This document shows positions 7,765 to 16,899 of a stretch of DNA of 64,000 nt, one piece after another. A model generated the notes under the pieces. That model did not search any database, was not told the DNA's origin, and was given only the letters and a program-made list of their open reading frames with translations. Within the stretch, counting starts at the first letter, position 1. Every line of letters begins with the position of its first letter. Source of the stretch: Candidatus Dadabacteria bacterium (GTDB lineage: Bacteria; Desulfobacterota_D; UBA1144; Nemesobacterales; Nemesobacteraceae); contig VXNX01000013.1 of NCBI GenBank assembly GCA_009840385.1, forward strand, positions 262,222 through 326,221, read 5' to 3'. Both the position numbers and the translations under genes were made by a program.

Positions 7765-8691
7765 GTGAGAATAATAGTTACAGGCGGAGCGGGGTTCATA
7801 GGTTCCTGGGTATGCGAAGCGTATATTTCCGAGGGGCACGAGGTTTTCGTAATAGACAACCTCTCCACGGGATCTGAAAACAATATTCCGCCAAAAGCCG
7901 AATTCATTGAGTGCGACGTAAGGGATTTTACGGGACTCGAAAAAGTGTTCCTCCAGTTCCGCCCCGAGGTCGTAAACCACCACGCGGCCCAAATAAATGT
8001 AAGAGACTCGGTTGAAGACCCCAGTTTCGATGCCGATGTAAACATAGGTGGTTCCCTCAACGTTCTAAGGCTCTGCGCGGAACACAAAACAGAGAAGTTT
8101 ATCTTCTCATCCACCGGAGGTGCCCTCTACGGAGAACCAGAAAAACTTCCTGCAGACGAGTCAACCCCGGCTCTTCCCCTCTCTCCCTACGGCATCTCGA
8201 AACTCTCAACGGAAAATTACGTGAGGTACCACTCGAAAAACCATGGCTTCGGACACGTGATCCTAAGATACGCAAACGTGTACGGAGAAAGGCAGAACCC
8301 CGAGGGAGAAGCGGGAGTAATAGGGATTTTCTGCGAGAACATAATCAACGGAAAACCCTGCCTCATATTCGGAGACGGAGAACAGACGAGGGATTACGTA
8401 CATGTCTCTGACGTCTCCCGGGCAAACCTTCTCGCCGCAAGCCTCGAAGAAGAGGGAACCTTCAACATAGGAACGTCTATCGAAAGTTCTGTAAATGATA
8501 TAGCGTGCATCCTCGGGGAAGTAACAAAAACTGGATTCGAAACCGTCCATGAAAAACAGCGTCCCGGCGAGGTAAGGAGAATAAGCCTTGACTGTTCCTT
8601 GGCGGTGGAAAGACTAGGATGGAGTGCGCAAGTGGCTTTGCGCGAGGGGCTTTTTAGAACATGGAACTGGTTTTCACAAGAGAGAGGTTAA
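7765..8691 (+). CDS. NAD-dependent nucleotide-sugar epimerase/dehydratase (GalE-like, extended SDR)
   Basis: This 308-residue Rossmann-fold enzyme begins MRIIVTGGAGFIGSWV (the TGxxGxxG dinucleotide motif) with acidic VIDNLSTG after strand 2, so it is NAD-binding. The catalytic pair is in SPYGISKLSTE (YxxxK) and FSSTGGALYGEP supplies the active-site Ser/Thr. Family members interconvert UDP-sugars for envelope polysaccharides, and the substrate cannot be told from sequence. The GTG start is chosen because it directly begins the glycine-rich motif and follows GGAAGAAG. A strong promoter lies 25 bases upstream. Two small ORFs follow on the same strand. Confidence 0.9.
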   Translation: MRIIVTGGAGFIGSWVCEAYISEGHEVFVIDNLSTGSENNIPPKAEFIECDVRDFTGLEKVFLQFRPEVVNHHAAQINVRDSVEDPSFDADVNIGGSLNVLRLCAEHKTEKFIFSSTGGALYGEPEKLPADESTPALPLSPYGISKLSTENYVRYHSKNHGFGHVILRYANVYGERQNPEGEAGVIGIFCENIINGKPCLIFGDGEQTRDYVHVSDVSRANLLAASLEEEGTFNIGTSIESSVNDIACILGEVTKTGFETVHEKQRPGEVRRISLDCSLAVERLGWSAQVALREGLFRTWNWFSQERG

Positions 8692-8764
8692 GTAGGACCA
8701 GAAGCTTTTGTCTTTGAAAAAACCTCGTCCGTGGTTAAAATCTTGCTTTCACGGAGGGCGGAAG

Positions 8765-8938
8765 ATGAAGGACAATGAAGAATTCTTTGATGTGCGTATT
8801 TACAAAAGATACATAACGGAAGGGGAAATCTCCCAGAAAGATTACGATAAACACATAAAATCCCTTCCCGACGTAACTGACAAGGCAACGTTCCTTGTCA
8901 TTGACGAAGAAGAGGAAACCGGAGAGCAAGAAGAATAA
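8765..8938 (+). CDS. Small acidic hypothetical protein
   Basis: This 57-residue protein begins MKDNEEFFDVRIYKRYITEG and ends in a Glu-rich tail (DEEEETGEQEE). The ATG at 8765 follows GGAGGGCGGAAG and is preferred to an in-frame upstream start at 8708 that lacks a ribosome site. Its stop codon overlaps the start of the next gene (TAATG), indicating translational coupling. No family is recognised. The motif ISQKDYDKHIKSLPDV resembles short regulatory or delivery-rate proteins of unknown function. Confidence 0.7.
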   Translation: MKDNEEFFDVRIYKRYITEGEISQKDYDKHIKSLPDVTDKATFLVIDEEEETGEQEE

Positions 8939-9150
8939 TGGAACGCTGGGATTACAAGGTAGTCTCGACCGACGTGCTTGTCAAAAGGCCGCAGGACCAT
9001 GATATAGACGTCTACAAGGAAGAGGTTGACTCTCGAAGGGAAAGCACAAGGGGAAACCTTGAAGATTCCTTGGTTTCGCTTGGCGAGGAAGGCTGGGAAC
9101 TTGCCACAATTACTGGCGAATTCGCCATATTTAAAAGAAGGGTCAGCTAA
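8938..9150 (+). CDS. DUF4177-like small protein
   Basis: The 70-residue protein has ERWDYKVVSTDVL at the start and LVSLGEEGWELATITGEFAIFKRR at the end. The spacing of the W-Y-K-V-V and the GxxGWELxxI...FKR blocks is that of the DUF4177 family, small beta-alpha-beta proteins without assigned function. It is coupled to the preceding acidic protein through a one-base TAATG overlap, so the two are probably made together. It converges on guaA with three bases between the ends. Confidence 0.75.
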   Translation: MERWDYKVVSTDVLVKRPQDHDIDVYKEEVDSRRESTRGNLEDSLVSLGEEGWELATITGEFAIFKRRVS

Positions 9151-9153
9151 ACG

Positions 9154-10686
9154 TCACTGCCACTCTATTGTGCCGGGAGGCTTCGTGGATATATCATAGA
9201 CGACCCGGTTTATCCCCTTTACCTCATTTATTATCCTCACAGAAATTTTCCCGAGCAGGTCATAGGATACCTTCGACCAGTCGGCGGTCATTCCGTCCGT
9301 ACTGCTCACGGCCCTAAGCGCGCAGACATTCTCATAGGTGCGTTCATCGCCCATCACCCCGACTGTCTTCACGGGAATAAATACGCAGAAAGCCTGCCAT
9401 ATCTCGTCGTAGGCGCCCGATTTCTTAAGCTCGTCGATAAAAATGCTGTCGGCACACCTCAGTATGGAAAGTCTCTCTCGCGTGACTTCCCCCATTATCC
9501 TGATCGCAAGACCGGGACCGGGAAAGGGGTGGCGGCCTATCAGGGAGGTAGGGAGACCAAGCTTCTCGCCAACACTTCTCACCTCGTCTTTGAAAAGTTC
9601 TCTAAGGGGTTCGACTATCTCAAAGTTCATTTTTTCCGGAAGTCCCCCGACGTTGTGGTGGGACTTTATAACGGCCGAGGGCCCCTTGACGCTCACACTC
9701 TCAATCACGTCGGGATAGAGGGTTCCCTGGGCAAGGAAGCGGACGTCGGATATTTTTTCCGCCTCTTCCTCAAACACCCTAACGAACTGCTCGCCCATAA
9801 TCTTCCTTTTCGTCTCGGGATCCTCAACACCCTCAAGATGAGAAAGAAACCTGTCGGAGGCATCCACGTGAATGAAGTTCATCTCAAACCCGGAGAAGGC
9901 ATCGCAGACCTCCTGCGCCTCATCAAGCCTCATGCATCCCGTATCGACGAAAATACAGTAAAGCCTACGGCCGACCGCCTCGTTAATGAGGGCCGCCGCA
10001 ACCGAGGAATCCACTCCTCCTGAGAGCCCGCATATGATTTTGCCGTCCCCGACTCTTTCTCTTATCTCGTGTATTGAGTGCTCTATGAAAGATCCCGCCG
10101 TCCAGTTCCCGCCGAGACCCGCAACCCGGAAAAGAAAGTTAGAAAGTATCTCGACTCCGAATTCCGTATGCACGACTTCCGGGTGGAACTGCACTCCGTA
10201 TATGTCTCCGCTCACGTTCCTAACCGCCGCGCACTCCGTGTTTTCGGTATCGGCTATCGCCGAAAAACCCTCGGGCACTCTCAAGACCCTGTCGCCGTGG
10301 GACATCCAGACGCCCGAGGTCTTCGCCACGTCCGAGAAAAGTGGATCTTCAGTGACTAGGTTCAAAACGGCGGGTCCGTATTCCCTTTTCTCAGAGCGCT
10401 CGACTTCCCCGCCAAGCTGGAAGACCAGCACTTGAAGCCCGTAACAGATTCCCAAAACGGGAACTCCCAAAGACAGTATCTCCTCATCCACCCTTGGAGA
10501 AGCATCCTCCCAGACGCTTGAGGGCCCTCCGGAAAGTATTATCGCCCCCGGCGGGTCCTTGCTTATTTCGTCTGCTGGAGTGTTGTAGGGCTTTATCTCG
10601 GAATAGACCCCGAGCTCCCTCGTGCGCCTAGCGATAAGCTGCGTATACTGGGAACCGAAATCAAGAACCAGAACTTTTTCGCGCAT
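9154..10686 (-). CDS. guaA: GMP synthase (glutamine-hydrolysing)
   Basis: GuaA converts XMP to GMP using ATP and glutamine. Its 510 residues include an N-terminal class I amidotransferase with nucleophile in GICYGLQ and His/Glu in [10 protein letters not shown]. The ATP-pyrophosphatase loop [12 protein letters not shown] follows, and the dimerisation domain ends with the family signature [10 protein letters not shown]. It is transcribed from the minus strand after guaB with a 54-base gap, so the pair should form one GMP biosynthesis operon. Confidence 0.98.
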   Translation of the reverse strand: MREKVLVLDFGSQYTQLIARRTRELGVYSEIKPYNTPADEISKDPPGAIILSGGPSSVWEDASPRVDEEILSLGVPVLGICYGLQVLVFQLGGEVERSEKREYGPAVLNLVTEDPLFSDVAKTSGVWMSHGDRVLRVPEGFSAIADTENTECAAVRNVSGDIYGVQFHPEVVHTEFGVEILSNFLFRVAGLGGNWTAGSFIEHSIHEIRERVGDGKIICGLSGGVDSSVAAALINEAVGRRLYCIFVDTGCMRLDEAQEVCDAFSGFEMNFIHVDASDRFLSHLEGVEDPETKRKIMGEQFVRVFEEEAEKISDVRFLAQGTLYPDVIESVSVKGPSAVIKSHHNVGGLPEKMNFEIVEPLRELFKDEVRSVGEKLGLPTSLIGRHPFPGPGLAIRIMGEVTRERLSILRCADSIFIDELKKSGAYDEIWQAFCVFIPVKTVGVMGDERTYENVCALRAVSSTDGMTADWSKVSYDLLGKISVRIINEVKGINRVVYDISTKPPGTIEWQ

Positions 10687-10740
10687 TTTAGGGTAAACCG
10701 CGCTCCCTGAAGCTTGCTTTACGAGACAATAAAACCGTTA

Positions 10741-12210
10741 TCACCCGATCCTGTAGTTAGGAGATTCCTTGGTAATTACGATATCGTGAACGTGACTTTC
10801 CTGAAGCCCGGCGTTGGTAAGCTTCACAAACTTTGCGTTTTCCTGAAGTTCTTTCACGGTCGCGGAACCTGTGTAGCCCATCCCCGCCCGAAGCCCACCG
10901 ACCAGCTGATAAACTATGGCTCCTATATTGCCTCTGTAAGGAACTCTTCCCTCTATTCCTTCGGGAACAAGCTTGGCTTCCATCATCTCATCGTCCTGGG
11001 CGTAGCGGTCCCTGCTTCCGGCCCTCATCGCTTCAATCGAACCCATGCCACGGTACACCTTGTAGGTTCTCCCCTGATAGAGAACGACCTCCCCGGGAGC
11101 TTCATCCGACCCGGCGAGCAGATTTCCTATCATGACGGAATCAGCGCCGGCGGCAAGTGCCTTGGTTATATCCCCCGAGTACTTTATTCCCCCGTCTGCT
11201 ATTACGGGTATGTCATGTCTTTTCGCTACGGAACAGACCTTTCTTATGGCTGTTATCTGGGGCACTCCTATACCAGCTATAACGCGCGTTGTGCATATCG
11301 ACCCGGGTCCGACCCCAACCTTAAGACAATCCACACCCGCTTTTATAAGATCCTCGGCCGCCTCGGATGTGGCTATGTTGCCGGCCACAAGATCTATATC
11401 GGGGTACTTATTTCTTATTTTAGCTAGGCTGTCGAGCACTCTTTTCGAATGCCCGTGGGCGGTATCCACCACTATGACATCACAACCCCCGGCGACAAGC
11501 TCATCCACCCGCTCCTGGCTGTGCTTGTCAACTCCGACCGCAGCTCCCACAAGAAGTCTTCCCATCGCATCCTTGGACGCCTTGGGGAACTTCTCTATTT
11601 TCTCTATGTCCTTCATGGTTATGAGGCCACGAAGCTTAAAGCCCTCGTCAACCACGGGAAGTTTCTCTATCTTGAACTTGTGAAGAAGCTCCTTGGCTTC
11701 CTGAAGAGTTGTGCCCTCTTTGACCGTGACAAGATTTTTTCTGGGCGTCATAACTTTATCGATTTTAAGGTCCATGTTCTTTTCGAACCTTATGTCCCTA
11801 TTGGTGATTATTCCGTGAAGAGTGTTGTTGGGCTTTACGACGGGAAGACCCGAGATATCGTTTTCAACCATTATCTCAAGCGCTTCACTGACCCGTGTTC
11901 CCGGCCGTACAGTCAGAGGATTCACTATCATTCCGCTTTCGTATTTTTTTACCCTTTCGACCTCGCCCGCCTGCGCCGGGATGGAAAGATTCCTGTGGAT
12001 TATTCCTATGCCGCCTTCCTGCGCCATGGCAATCGACGTCCGGGACTCGGTCACGGTATCCATAGCCGCGCTCAGTATGGGGATATTAAGGGTTATGCGC
12101 CGGGTAAGCCTTACTGAAACGTCAACTTCGCTCGGAAGAACTTCGGAGTAGCAGGGAGAAAGTATTACATCGTCAAAGGTAAGCGCTTCTTCAAAAACAA
12201 AATCCTGCAT
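10741..12210 (-). CDS. guaB: Inosine-5'-monophosphate dehydrogenase
   Basis: GuaB oxidises IMP to XMP with NAD, the first committed step toward GMP. The 489-residue protein has the start [11 protein letters not shown], a CBS pair at about residues 95-205 ([25 protein letters not shown]), and the catalytic Cys loop [11 protein letters not shown]. It also has the [13 protein letters not shown] region and the flap RMGSIEAM-like [16 protein letters not shown]. It lies 5 bases downstream of a small Lys-rich gene and upstream of guaA on the same strand. Three adjacent genes therefore share transcription. Confidence 0.98.
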   Translation of the reverse strand: MQDFVFEEALTFDDVILSPCYSEVLPSEVDVSVRLTRRITLNIPILSAAMDTVTESRTSIAMAQEGGIGIIHRNLSIPAQAGEVERVKKYESGMIVNPLTVRPGTRVSEALEIMVENDISGLPVVKPNNTLHGIITNRDIRFEKNMDLKIDKVMTPRKNLVTVKEGTTLQEAKELLHKFKIEKLPVVDEGFKLRGLITMKDIEKIEKFPKASKDAMGRLLVGAAVGVDKHSQERVDELVAGGCDVIVVDTAHGHSKRVLDSLAKIRNKYPDIDLVAGNIATSEAAEDLIKAGVDCLKVGVGPGSICTTRVIAGIGVPQITAIRKVCSVAKRHDIPVIADGGIKYSGDITKALAAGADSVMIGNLLAGSDEAPGEVVLYQGRTYKVYRGMGSIEAMRAGSRDRYAQDDEMMEAKLVPEGIEGRVPYRGNIGAIVYQLVGGLRAGMGYTGSATVKELQENAKFVKLTNAGLQESHVHDIVITKESPNYRIG

Positions 12211-12215
12211 AGCAG

Positions 12216-12593
12216 TTAGCCGGCCTTCTTTGTGGCAGTGACCTTCCTCGCCCTGGGTTTTTTTGCTTTCGGGGCGGGTTTTGCTTTTTCCTTATCACTG
12301 GGAACATCGCTCCCGCTCATACTTTGAAAACCCTTCCCGAAAAGATCCAGAATTTTCTTTCTCGCGTCGGAAGCCTCAACCCCGAGTTCAATCTCTATTT
12401 CCTGCTCTTTATCAAGAAGATTCAGGAAAACGGATACGATACCCACATAAGTCGTATCGTCCACTTTCTCAAATCCCATGGATTTCAAAAGCTTCCTGGG
12501 AATGACCGGAAACTGGAAATCAACAGTGTCGACAGATTCCTTGGAAAGGGAACCATCTTGACTTATGCTTACTTTTATTCGTGTAGATTTCAT
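12216..12593 (-). CDS. Hypothetical protein with Lys/Ala/Pro-rich histone-like tail
   Basis: The 125-residue protein has a globular first part of about 90 residues ([20 protein letters not shown] ... [20 protein letters not shown]). It then switches to a basic tail, [20 protein letters not shown], like H1-type or nucleoid-associated tails. It is the first gene of the guaB-guaA operon, with five bases before guaB. The family is not recognised. The tail suggests nucleic-acid or ribosome contact, but this is inference. The ATG at 12593 follows a weak AG-rich site. Confidence 0.7.
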   Translation of the reverse strand: MKSTRIKVSISQDGSLSKESVDTVDFQFPVIPRKLLKSMGFEKVDDTTYVGIVSVFLNLLDKEQEIEIELGVEASDARKKILDLFGKGFQSMSGSDVPSDKEKAKPAPKAKKPRARKVTATKKAG

Positions 12594-12835
12594 CGCTTAA
12601 CCACCGGATTGCTCTATAATAAGAGATCGTAGTTTACTAAAAACGGCTTAATAAAGCAATTTAAGTCCTTCCAATATGCATTTGCGCCGTAACAATTTTT
12701 GGGGCCCGGTTTCCGTAATGAGAGCGGGGAAGGCACGGCACCAGCCGTATCGCAGCAATCTGACAGCCGGATTTCTTGATTAAGACACAATGCAGCACTG
12801 ATTTCCACAGAATCCCCAGCCCTAAACAGATCCCC

Positions 12836-13408
12836 TTAGCCCTCAGACATCACTTCGAAATCCGTAATCTCGATTTCATACTTAAGGCCCAGTATCTTGT
12901 TAACGGAAAGGTAAAAAGTGTTGAAAAAGACGGTGTTGCCGGGCTTTATGTTGACATTGGCAGAGGCACCAGTACCGGTGAGCGCCGAGAGGTCATCCCC
13001 GCTTTTTCTGTTCAGTTTCTGAAGAGGATGGTCAGTATCGGCATTTCTAAGATCCCGAATCGAGAGGGTGTTTCCGGAATAAAAGTCCTGAACGTAAACG
13101 GTCCGCCCCGATACCTGAAAGCTGCTCCTGAGCTTTATGTAGCTGACTGGCACATCGCTTTCATTCATGATCTCCCCGCGAACGAAGAAAAGGTAGCCTT
13201 TCTTCGTGCTTATCCACTGGGATTCCATATTTCTTACGATCAGTTTGCGGGAAATGCCATCGCTCTCCCAGAACCACTGCTCGGGGTAAAGTCCGAACTT
13301 AAAAGCCCCGAGACCCAGTGCGAGGAGAACCGCTATCAGGATAGGTCTGCGCGGATATCTTCTCTTTTTTCCTTCGTCTATACCGTAAAATATCTTTTCC
13401 GCATCCAT
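12836..13408 (-). CDS. DUF3426-like single-pass membrane protein
   Basis: This protein has about 190 residues. After a short cytoplasmic basic stretch (GKKRRYPRRP) comes a transmembrane helix, ILIAVLLALGLGAFKFGLY. The exported domain then has YLFFVRGEIMNESDVPVSYIKL and KPGNTVFFNTFYL, which match the DUF3426 fold (an FxxV-G-x-hxN strand followed by a proline-glycine turn). Members usually carry an N-terminal zinc ribbon, which is absent here. The ATG at 13408 is chosen over an in-frame TTG at 13447. Its function in the family is unknown, with a tie to the envelope only through topology. Confidence 0.6.
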   Translation of the reverse strand: MDAEKIFYGIDEGKKRRYPRRPILIAVLLALGLGAFKFGLYPEQWFWESDGISRKLIVRNMESQWISTKKGYLFFVRGEIMNESDVPVSYIKLRSSFQVSGRTVYVQDFYSGNTLSIRDLRNADTDHPLQKLNRKSGDDLSALTGTGASANVNIKPGNTVFFNTFYLSVNKILGLKYEIEITDFEVMSEG

Positions 13409-13669
13409 AAGCCCGGCCCCGGAAATAAAAAGCCTTCTAAAAGGCAAAGCGATGCCTTCGGAGGCAGATTATAACCGTAATACATGCTTTTCCCCACAAA
13501 CCAAGTCTTCCTCGCGGACCACAGTCCGGAAAAGCATCTGGAACCATTAACCGCTTCATTTTACAACCGCCGTCCTTCTAGCTATAAATATTAGTGAAAA
13601 AAGGGTCCCAAGCCCCGCCCTACGTAGAAATTCAACCTCGGAAATAAGAACATATAGGGAGAAAAAACC

Positions 13670-14497
13670 ATGATCAAAACTCTTAAGAATAGTAAAACTC
13701 TTTGGGTCTTAATACTTGCGGCAGGAATGATTTTCGGTGTTTCCGGCAACGCGGTCGCCCAAAGTGGCAGTTTTTACATCGGAGCTTCAGCCGGGATTGA
13801 GCGCGCGAGCATGGAACACGCGAAAACCGTTGACAACACCGATGTTCCGGCCAATTTTCTCCAGCACGGAGAAATCTACAACACCAGCGACTCGGCAAGC
13901 AAAACGGGTTTTTCAGGCGGACTCCTCGCCGGCTACCGGCTCAATCTCGACCCAAGCGGCACCATCTACTTAGGCGTCGAGATTGACGGACAGTTCCACA
14001 GCGGCACAATAAGCGGAACGCTTCCCGGAGAAGGCCAATCCCAAGGCCGAAACCAGCACGGAGAGGCCTGGCCGGACGAGTGGAGCGTCGAGAGAAAAAA
14101 CAGCTACGGCGTGACGTTGATGGCAGGGTTTAGCCCCCCGTTTCTGATCTCGCTTCTGGGTCCAGGTGCCGGAATCTACGCTCTTGGCGGCGTACGCCGC
14201 TTGGATGCGGAGTTAAAGGTTGATTACAACGGCTGCCCAACTGGCGACGTGCTCTGTGGTCCCGGCGAGTTTACCGCAGAAGGCACCAATTCCTACGACG
14301 AGACTTTATACGGGCTGACAGTAGGTGGAGGTCTTGAAAAGATGATCGGCGATAAGATAGGAATCCGGGGCGAGATACGCCATACGCAGTACGGAAAGGA
14401 GGACCGGGAGACTTTTGCGGATTTTGAGGTCAAGGTTCCCATATCGCTTGACGGAAGCGAAACCGGCTTTTCAGTAAAAGCGGTTGTGTACTTCTGA
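13670..14497 (+). CDS. Outer-membrane beta-barrel protein (OmpA/porin-fold type)
   Basis: The 275-residue protein has a signal peptide (LWVLILAAGMIFGVSG, cleavage near AVAQ-SGSF). The mature chain has alternating amphipathic strands: FYIGASAGIERAS at the start, GFSGGLLAGYRLN, YGVTLMAGFS, YGLTVGGGLEKMIG, IGIRGEIRHTQYG. It ends FSVKAVVYF with a terminal Phe, the signal recognised by the BAM machinery. The pattern fits an 8-stranded surface-antigen-like barrel. GC-rich codon use matches the region. It is flanked by non-coding DNA on both sides and probably stands alone; ATG 13670 follows GGGAGAAAAAACC. Confidence 0.8.
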   Translation: MIKTLKNSKTLWVLILAAGMIFGVSGNAVAQSGSFYIGASAGIERASMEHAKTVDNTDVPANFLQHGEIYNTSDSASKTGFSGGLLAGYRLNLDPSGTIYLGVEIDGQFHSGTISGTLPGEGQSQGRNQHGEAWPDEWSVERKNSYGVTLMAGFSPPFLISLLGPGAGIYALGGVRRLDAELKVDYNGCPTGDVLCGPGEFTAEGTNSYDETLYGLTVGGGLEKMIGDKIGIRGEIRHTQYGKEDRETFADFEVKVPISLDGSETGFSVKAVVYF

Positions 14498-14554
14498 ACC
14501 GCTCCTAGTCGGTCGTCTCGCAGAAATCTCGGTCCCGTTCAAGAAGACTCTTTC

Positions 14555-14582
14555 TCTCCCGACGGCTTTTGGATTCGGGAGA
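14555..14582 (+). terminator. Hairpin after the beta-barrel gene
   Basis: Perfect 8-bp arms TCTCCCGA and TCGGGAGA with a 12-base loop lie 58 bases after the stop codon. There is no U tract, so it may be a Rho-assisted end or simply a stabilising hairpin. Confidence 0.4.
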
Positions 14583-14679
14583 ACAACAGTTAGCTTGGAG
14601 TTCCAGACAAAGTGGGCCTTGTGGCTTTTCCCGAGAAAACTGCACCCGAAACTACCTGTTCCGTGCACAGCAAAACAGA

Positions 14680-14707
14680 TTGAAAAAAATATCCCTTTAT
14701 GTAATAA
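14680..14707 (+). promoter_or_regulatory. Promoter of the MoxR/VWA operon
   Basis: TTGAAA and TAATAA are spaced by 16 bases, followed 33 bases later by the ATG at 14740 with CAGGAGTGG as ribosome site. Confidence 0.5.
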
Positions 14708-14739
14708 TAACGCTCATTGCCTTTTTCAGGAGTGGATGA

Positions 14740-15696
14740 ATGAACCCGGCTAACCCCTTTGCGTCCCTTCGGGAGGAAATGGATAAGCATGTCGTCGGAC
14801 ACGACGAAGTGAAGACTGCTCTTCTTCTGGGAATAATCTCAAGAGAGCACATTTACATTGAAGGTCCTCCAGGTACGGCAAAGACCATGCTTTCGGAGAT
14901 CGTTTCCAAGGCAGCCCAGCTCAATTTCTTTTTCTACCAGCTTCACAGAGACACCAGGCTCTCAGAACTTGTCGGAGACCTTACCATAGTGAAGGAAGAC
15001 ACCGAACTCGGAGAAAGGATAAAGCAAGATATCATAAAGGGCGGCATACTGACGTCTGAGATTTGTCTTTTAGACGACATATCGCGCGCGCCGGGGGAAT
15101 CACTCAACATACTCCTTCGTATACTTAACGAAAGAAAATTCTTCAACGAACCTATTCCCCTTCTGACAGCAATAGCGACAAGCAACCCGACGGCGGACGA
15201 GTACTACAACGAACCCCTTGATCCGGCAAACCTCGATCGGTTTATTCTTCAGGTGAAGGCCCTTGGAATTTCCTACGGAAGAAAATGGGACGAAGCCAGA
15301 AAGGTTATCGAGCTTTACGCCGAAAAGCCGTTTGAAGAAAAAATACCAAAAAGAGTAAGCAAAAAGCTTTTCGACAAAAGTTACAAGAAACTTGAGAAAA
15401 TCCAGATCCCGCCCGATGTGCAGGAAGGTCTTGCGAGATTTACCGCCATAATGATCGAGGATTTCGGGCTTAACGAAACCAACTCCCTTATTACAGACAG
15501 GACGTTTTTCGTAAAAGCACTGAAGCTTGTCCGCTCCCACGCGCTTCTGAACGAAAGAGAGGTATGTTCAAGAGAAGACCTCGACGTTTTAAGATACATG
15601 ACCGCTTTCCGGGTTCCTCCCGATGTCTACGAACAGATGGACAATATTCTTCGGAACATAGTTCAGGATAAAAAAAAAAGCCAGATGACCAGCTAA
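14740..15696 (+). CDS. MoxR-family AAA+ ATPase
   Basis: The 318-residue protein has HVVGHDEVKTALLLG, Walker A in EGPPGTAKTML, Walker B in CLLDDISRAP, sensor 1 in AIATSNPT and the C-terminal lid with LDRFILQVKALG. MoxR ATPases act as chaperones, often with a von Willebrand factor A partner, to insert metal or assemble enzyme complexes. The next gene, 17 bases downstream, is exactly such a VWA protein. The substrate is not indicated by neighbours, which are a beta-barrel gene upstream and mltG downstream. Confidence 0.9.
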   Translation: MNPANPFASLREEMDKHVVGHDEVKTALLLGIISREHIYIEGPPGTAKTMLSEIVSKAAQLNFFFYQLHRDTRLSELVGDLTIVKEDTELGERIKQDIIKGGILTSEICLLDDISRAPGESLNILLRILNERKFFNEPIPLLTAIATSNPTADEYYNEPLDPANLDRFILQVKALGISYGRKWDEARKVIELYAEKPFEEKIPKRVSKKLFDKSYKKLEKIQIPPDVQEGLARFTAIMIEDFGLNETNSLITDRTFFVKALKLVRSHALLNEREVCSREDLDVLRYMTAFRVPPDVYEQMDNILRNIVQDKKKSQMTS

Positions 15697-15713
15697 AGCC
15701 TGATCCGGATCAG

Positions 15714-16868
15714 ATGCCTGATTCGGAGTTCGACCAGGATTTTTCTCAGGAACCCAAAGGGGAAATCCCTGACGAGGAAGCGGACAAGGAAACCGAGAAC
15801 CCGCTTGCCGAAGCCCAGAAAACCTTCTTCGACGCGCTCAAGGATCTAAAGCAGAACCTTGATAACAACCAGAGCGAAATGGCTCCTCCCGAGGGCCAAG
15901 ACGTGCCGAGCGACCCCACCGGGAACCCCCAGGACAGCGGAAACACGGAAAGGGAGGACAAATCCGCGCGCGCCTACATGAGCAGCAAATCCACCAAGGC
16001 CGGAGAGGACGACGATACTGTCATCCCGGGAAGGGGAAATACGGAAACCGCCGAGAACATAAAACGCATCATGAGAGTCCTTGAGGGCAATTTCCAGAAA
16101 AGCATGGCCAAGAAAACCTCCCACCCGGGAGGCTCCCCCAGAAAATGGAAACGCATGTCCTCTTTTGACGAGATAGAAGATATAGATCCCGTAGAGGCGT
16201 TCATATGGTCCCAGCATACCTCTCCCAAACTCCCGCGGGTTCACCTTCGAGAGAAAGAGACGCTCGGAGGAGAAATAGCCATACTCAGGGACATAAGCAC
16301 TTCGATGATGGGAGTTTACAGCGAGTGGTCTTCATCCGTCGTAAAGGGAGTAATAGAGCTCGCGAGAAGAAAGAGAATGAGAATCGGCTATCTGGAATTT
16401 AATCACCGCTCAAGAAAACACACGAAAAATTCCCGCTTTTTCACCAGGGACTACAGGTGGATAGAACAGCTTGCGGAGAAAACGGACTGCTCTGGCAACA
16501 CAAACTACGAAGAGGCACTTGGAGAAGCGCTTAAGGAATTCCGAGGCAGAGGGCTTAGAAACAAGCACATACTCTTTATAACCGACGGAATTCCAACTTC
16601 CGGCGATCCAAATGTGGAAGCTCAGAGAGTACGCGCAAAAAGTATAGGCGTCTGCATACACTCCATATTCATCGGGTCGAAGAACTACCCGCCAATACTT
16701 GAAATAATTTCAAAAGAAACGGTCGGAACACAGTTCATGGCGTCAAAGGGGCGTGACGACATAATACGCATAGAGAGAAAAGACAGGGCTTATCTGCAAG
16801 CCGAGCAGGAAAAAATCGCCAGATCGCAGCATGACGGCTTCGCAAGAGCATTCAGAGGAGAGTTCTAG
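15714..16868 (+). CDS. VWA-domain protein (MoxR partner)
   Basis: This 384-residue cytoplasmic protein begins with about 130 acidic, low-complexity residues (DSEFDQDFSQEPKG ... DEEADKETENPLAEA), predicted to be disordered. The VWA domain starts near residue 180 with the metal-ion-dependent adhesion site LRDISTSMMG (DxSxS), a later Thr in TDCSGNTNYEEAL and Asp in FITDGIPTSGD. All MIDAS elements are present, so metal-dependent ligand binding is likely. There is no signal peptide or membrane helix. It forms an operon with the MoxR ATPase and converges with mltG. Confidence 0.85.
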   Translation: MPDSEFDQDFSQEPKGEIPDEEADKETENPLAEAQKTFFDALKDLKQNLDNNQSEMAPPEGQDVPSDPTGNPQDSGNTEREDKSARAYMSSKSTKAGEDDDTVIPGRGNTETAENIKRIMRVLEGNFQKSMAKKTSHPGGSPRKWKRMSSFDEIEDIDPVEAFIWSQHTSPKLPRVHLREKETLGGEIAILRDISTSMMGVYSEWSSSVVKGVIELARRKRMRIGYLEFNHRSRKHTKNSRFFTRDYRWIEQLAEKTDCSGNTNYEEALGEALKEFRGRGLRNKHILFITDGIPTSGDPNVEAQRVRAKSIGVCIHSIFIGSKNYPPILEIISKETVGTQFMASKGRDDIIRIERKDRAYLQAEQEKIARSQHDGFARAFRGEF

Positions 16869-16899
16869 TATGCCCGAAAGATGTTTTGAACATAGAAGA

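Noticed and set aside
11449-12117. Long plus-strand ORF of 222 codons within guaB
   Set aside because: Antisense shadow of guaB; no ribosome site and no recognisable domain.
12594-12835. Cobalamin or purine riboswitch before the gua operon
   Set aside because: The region has short GC-rich stems (CGGC ACCA GCCG) but neither the B12 box nor the purine three-way junction elements.
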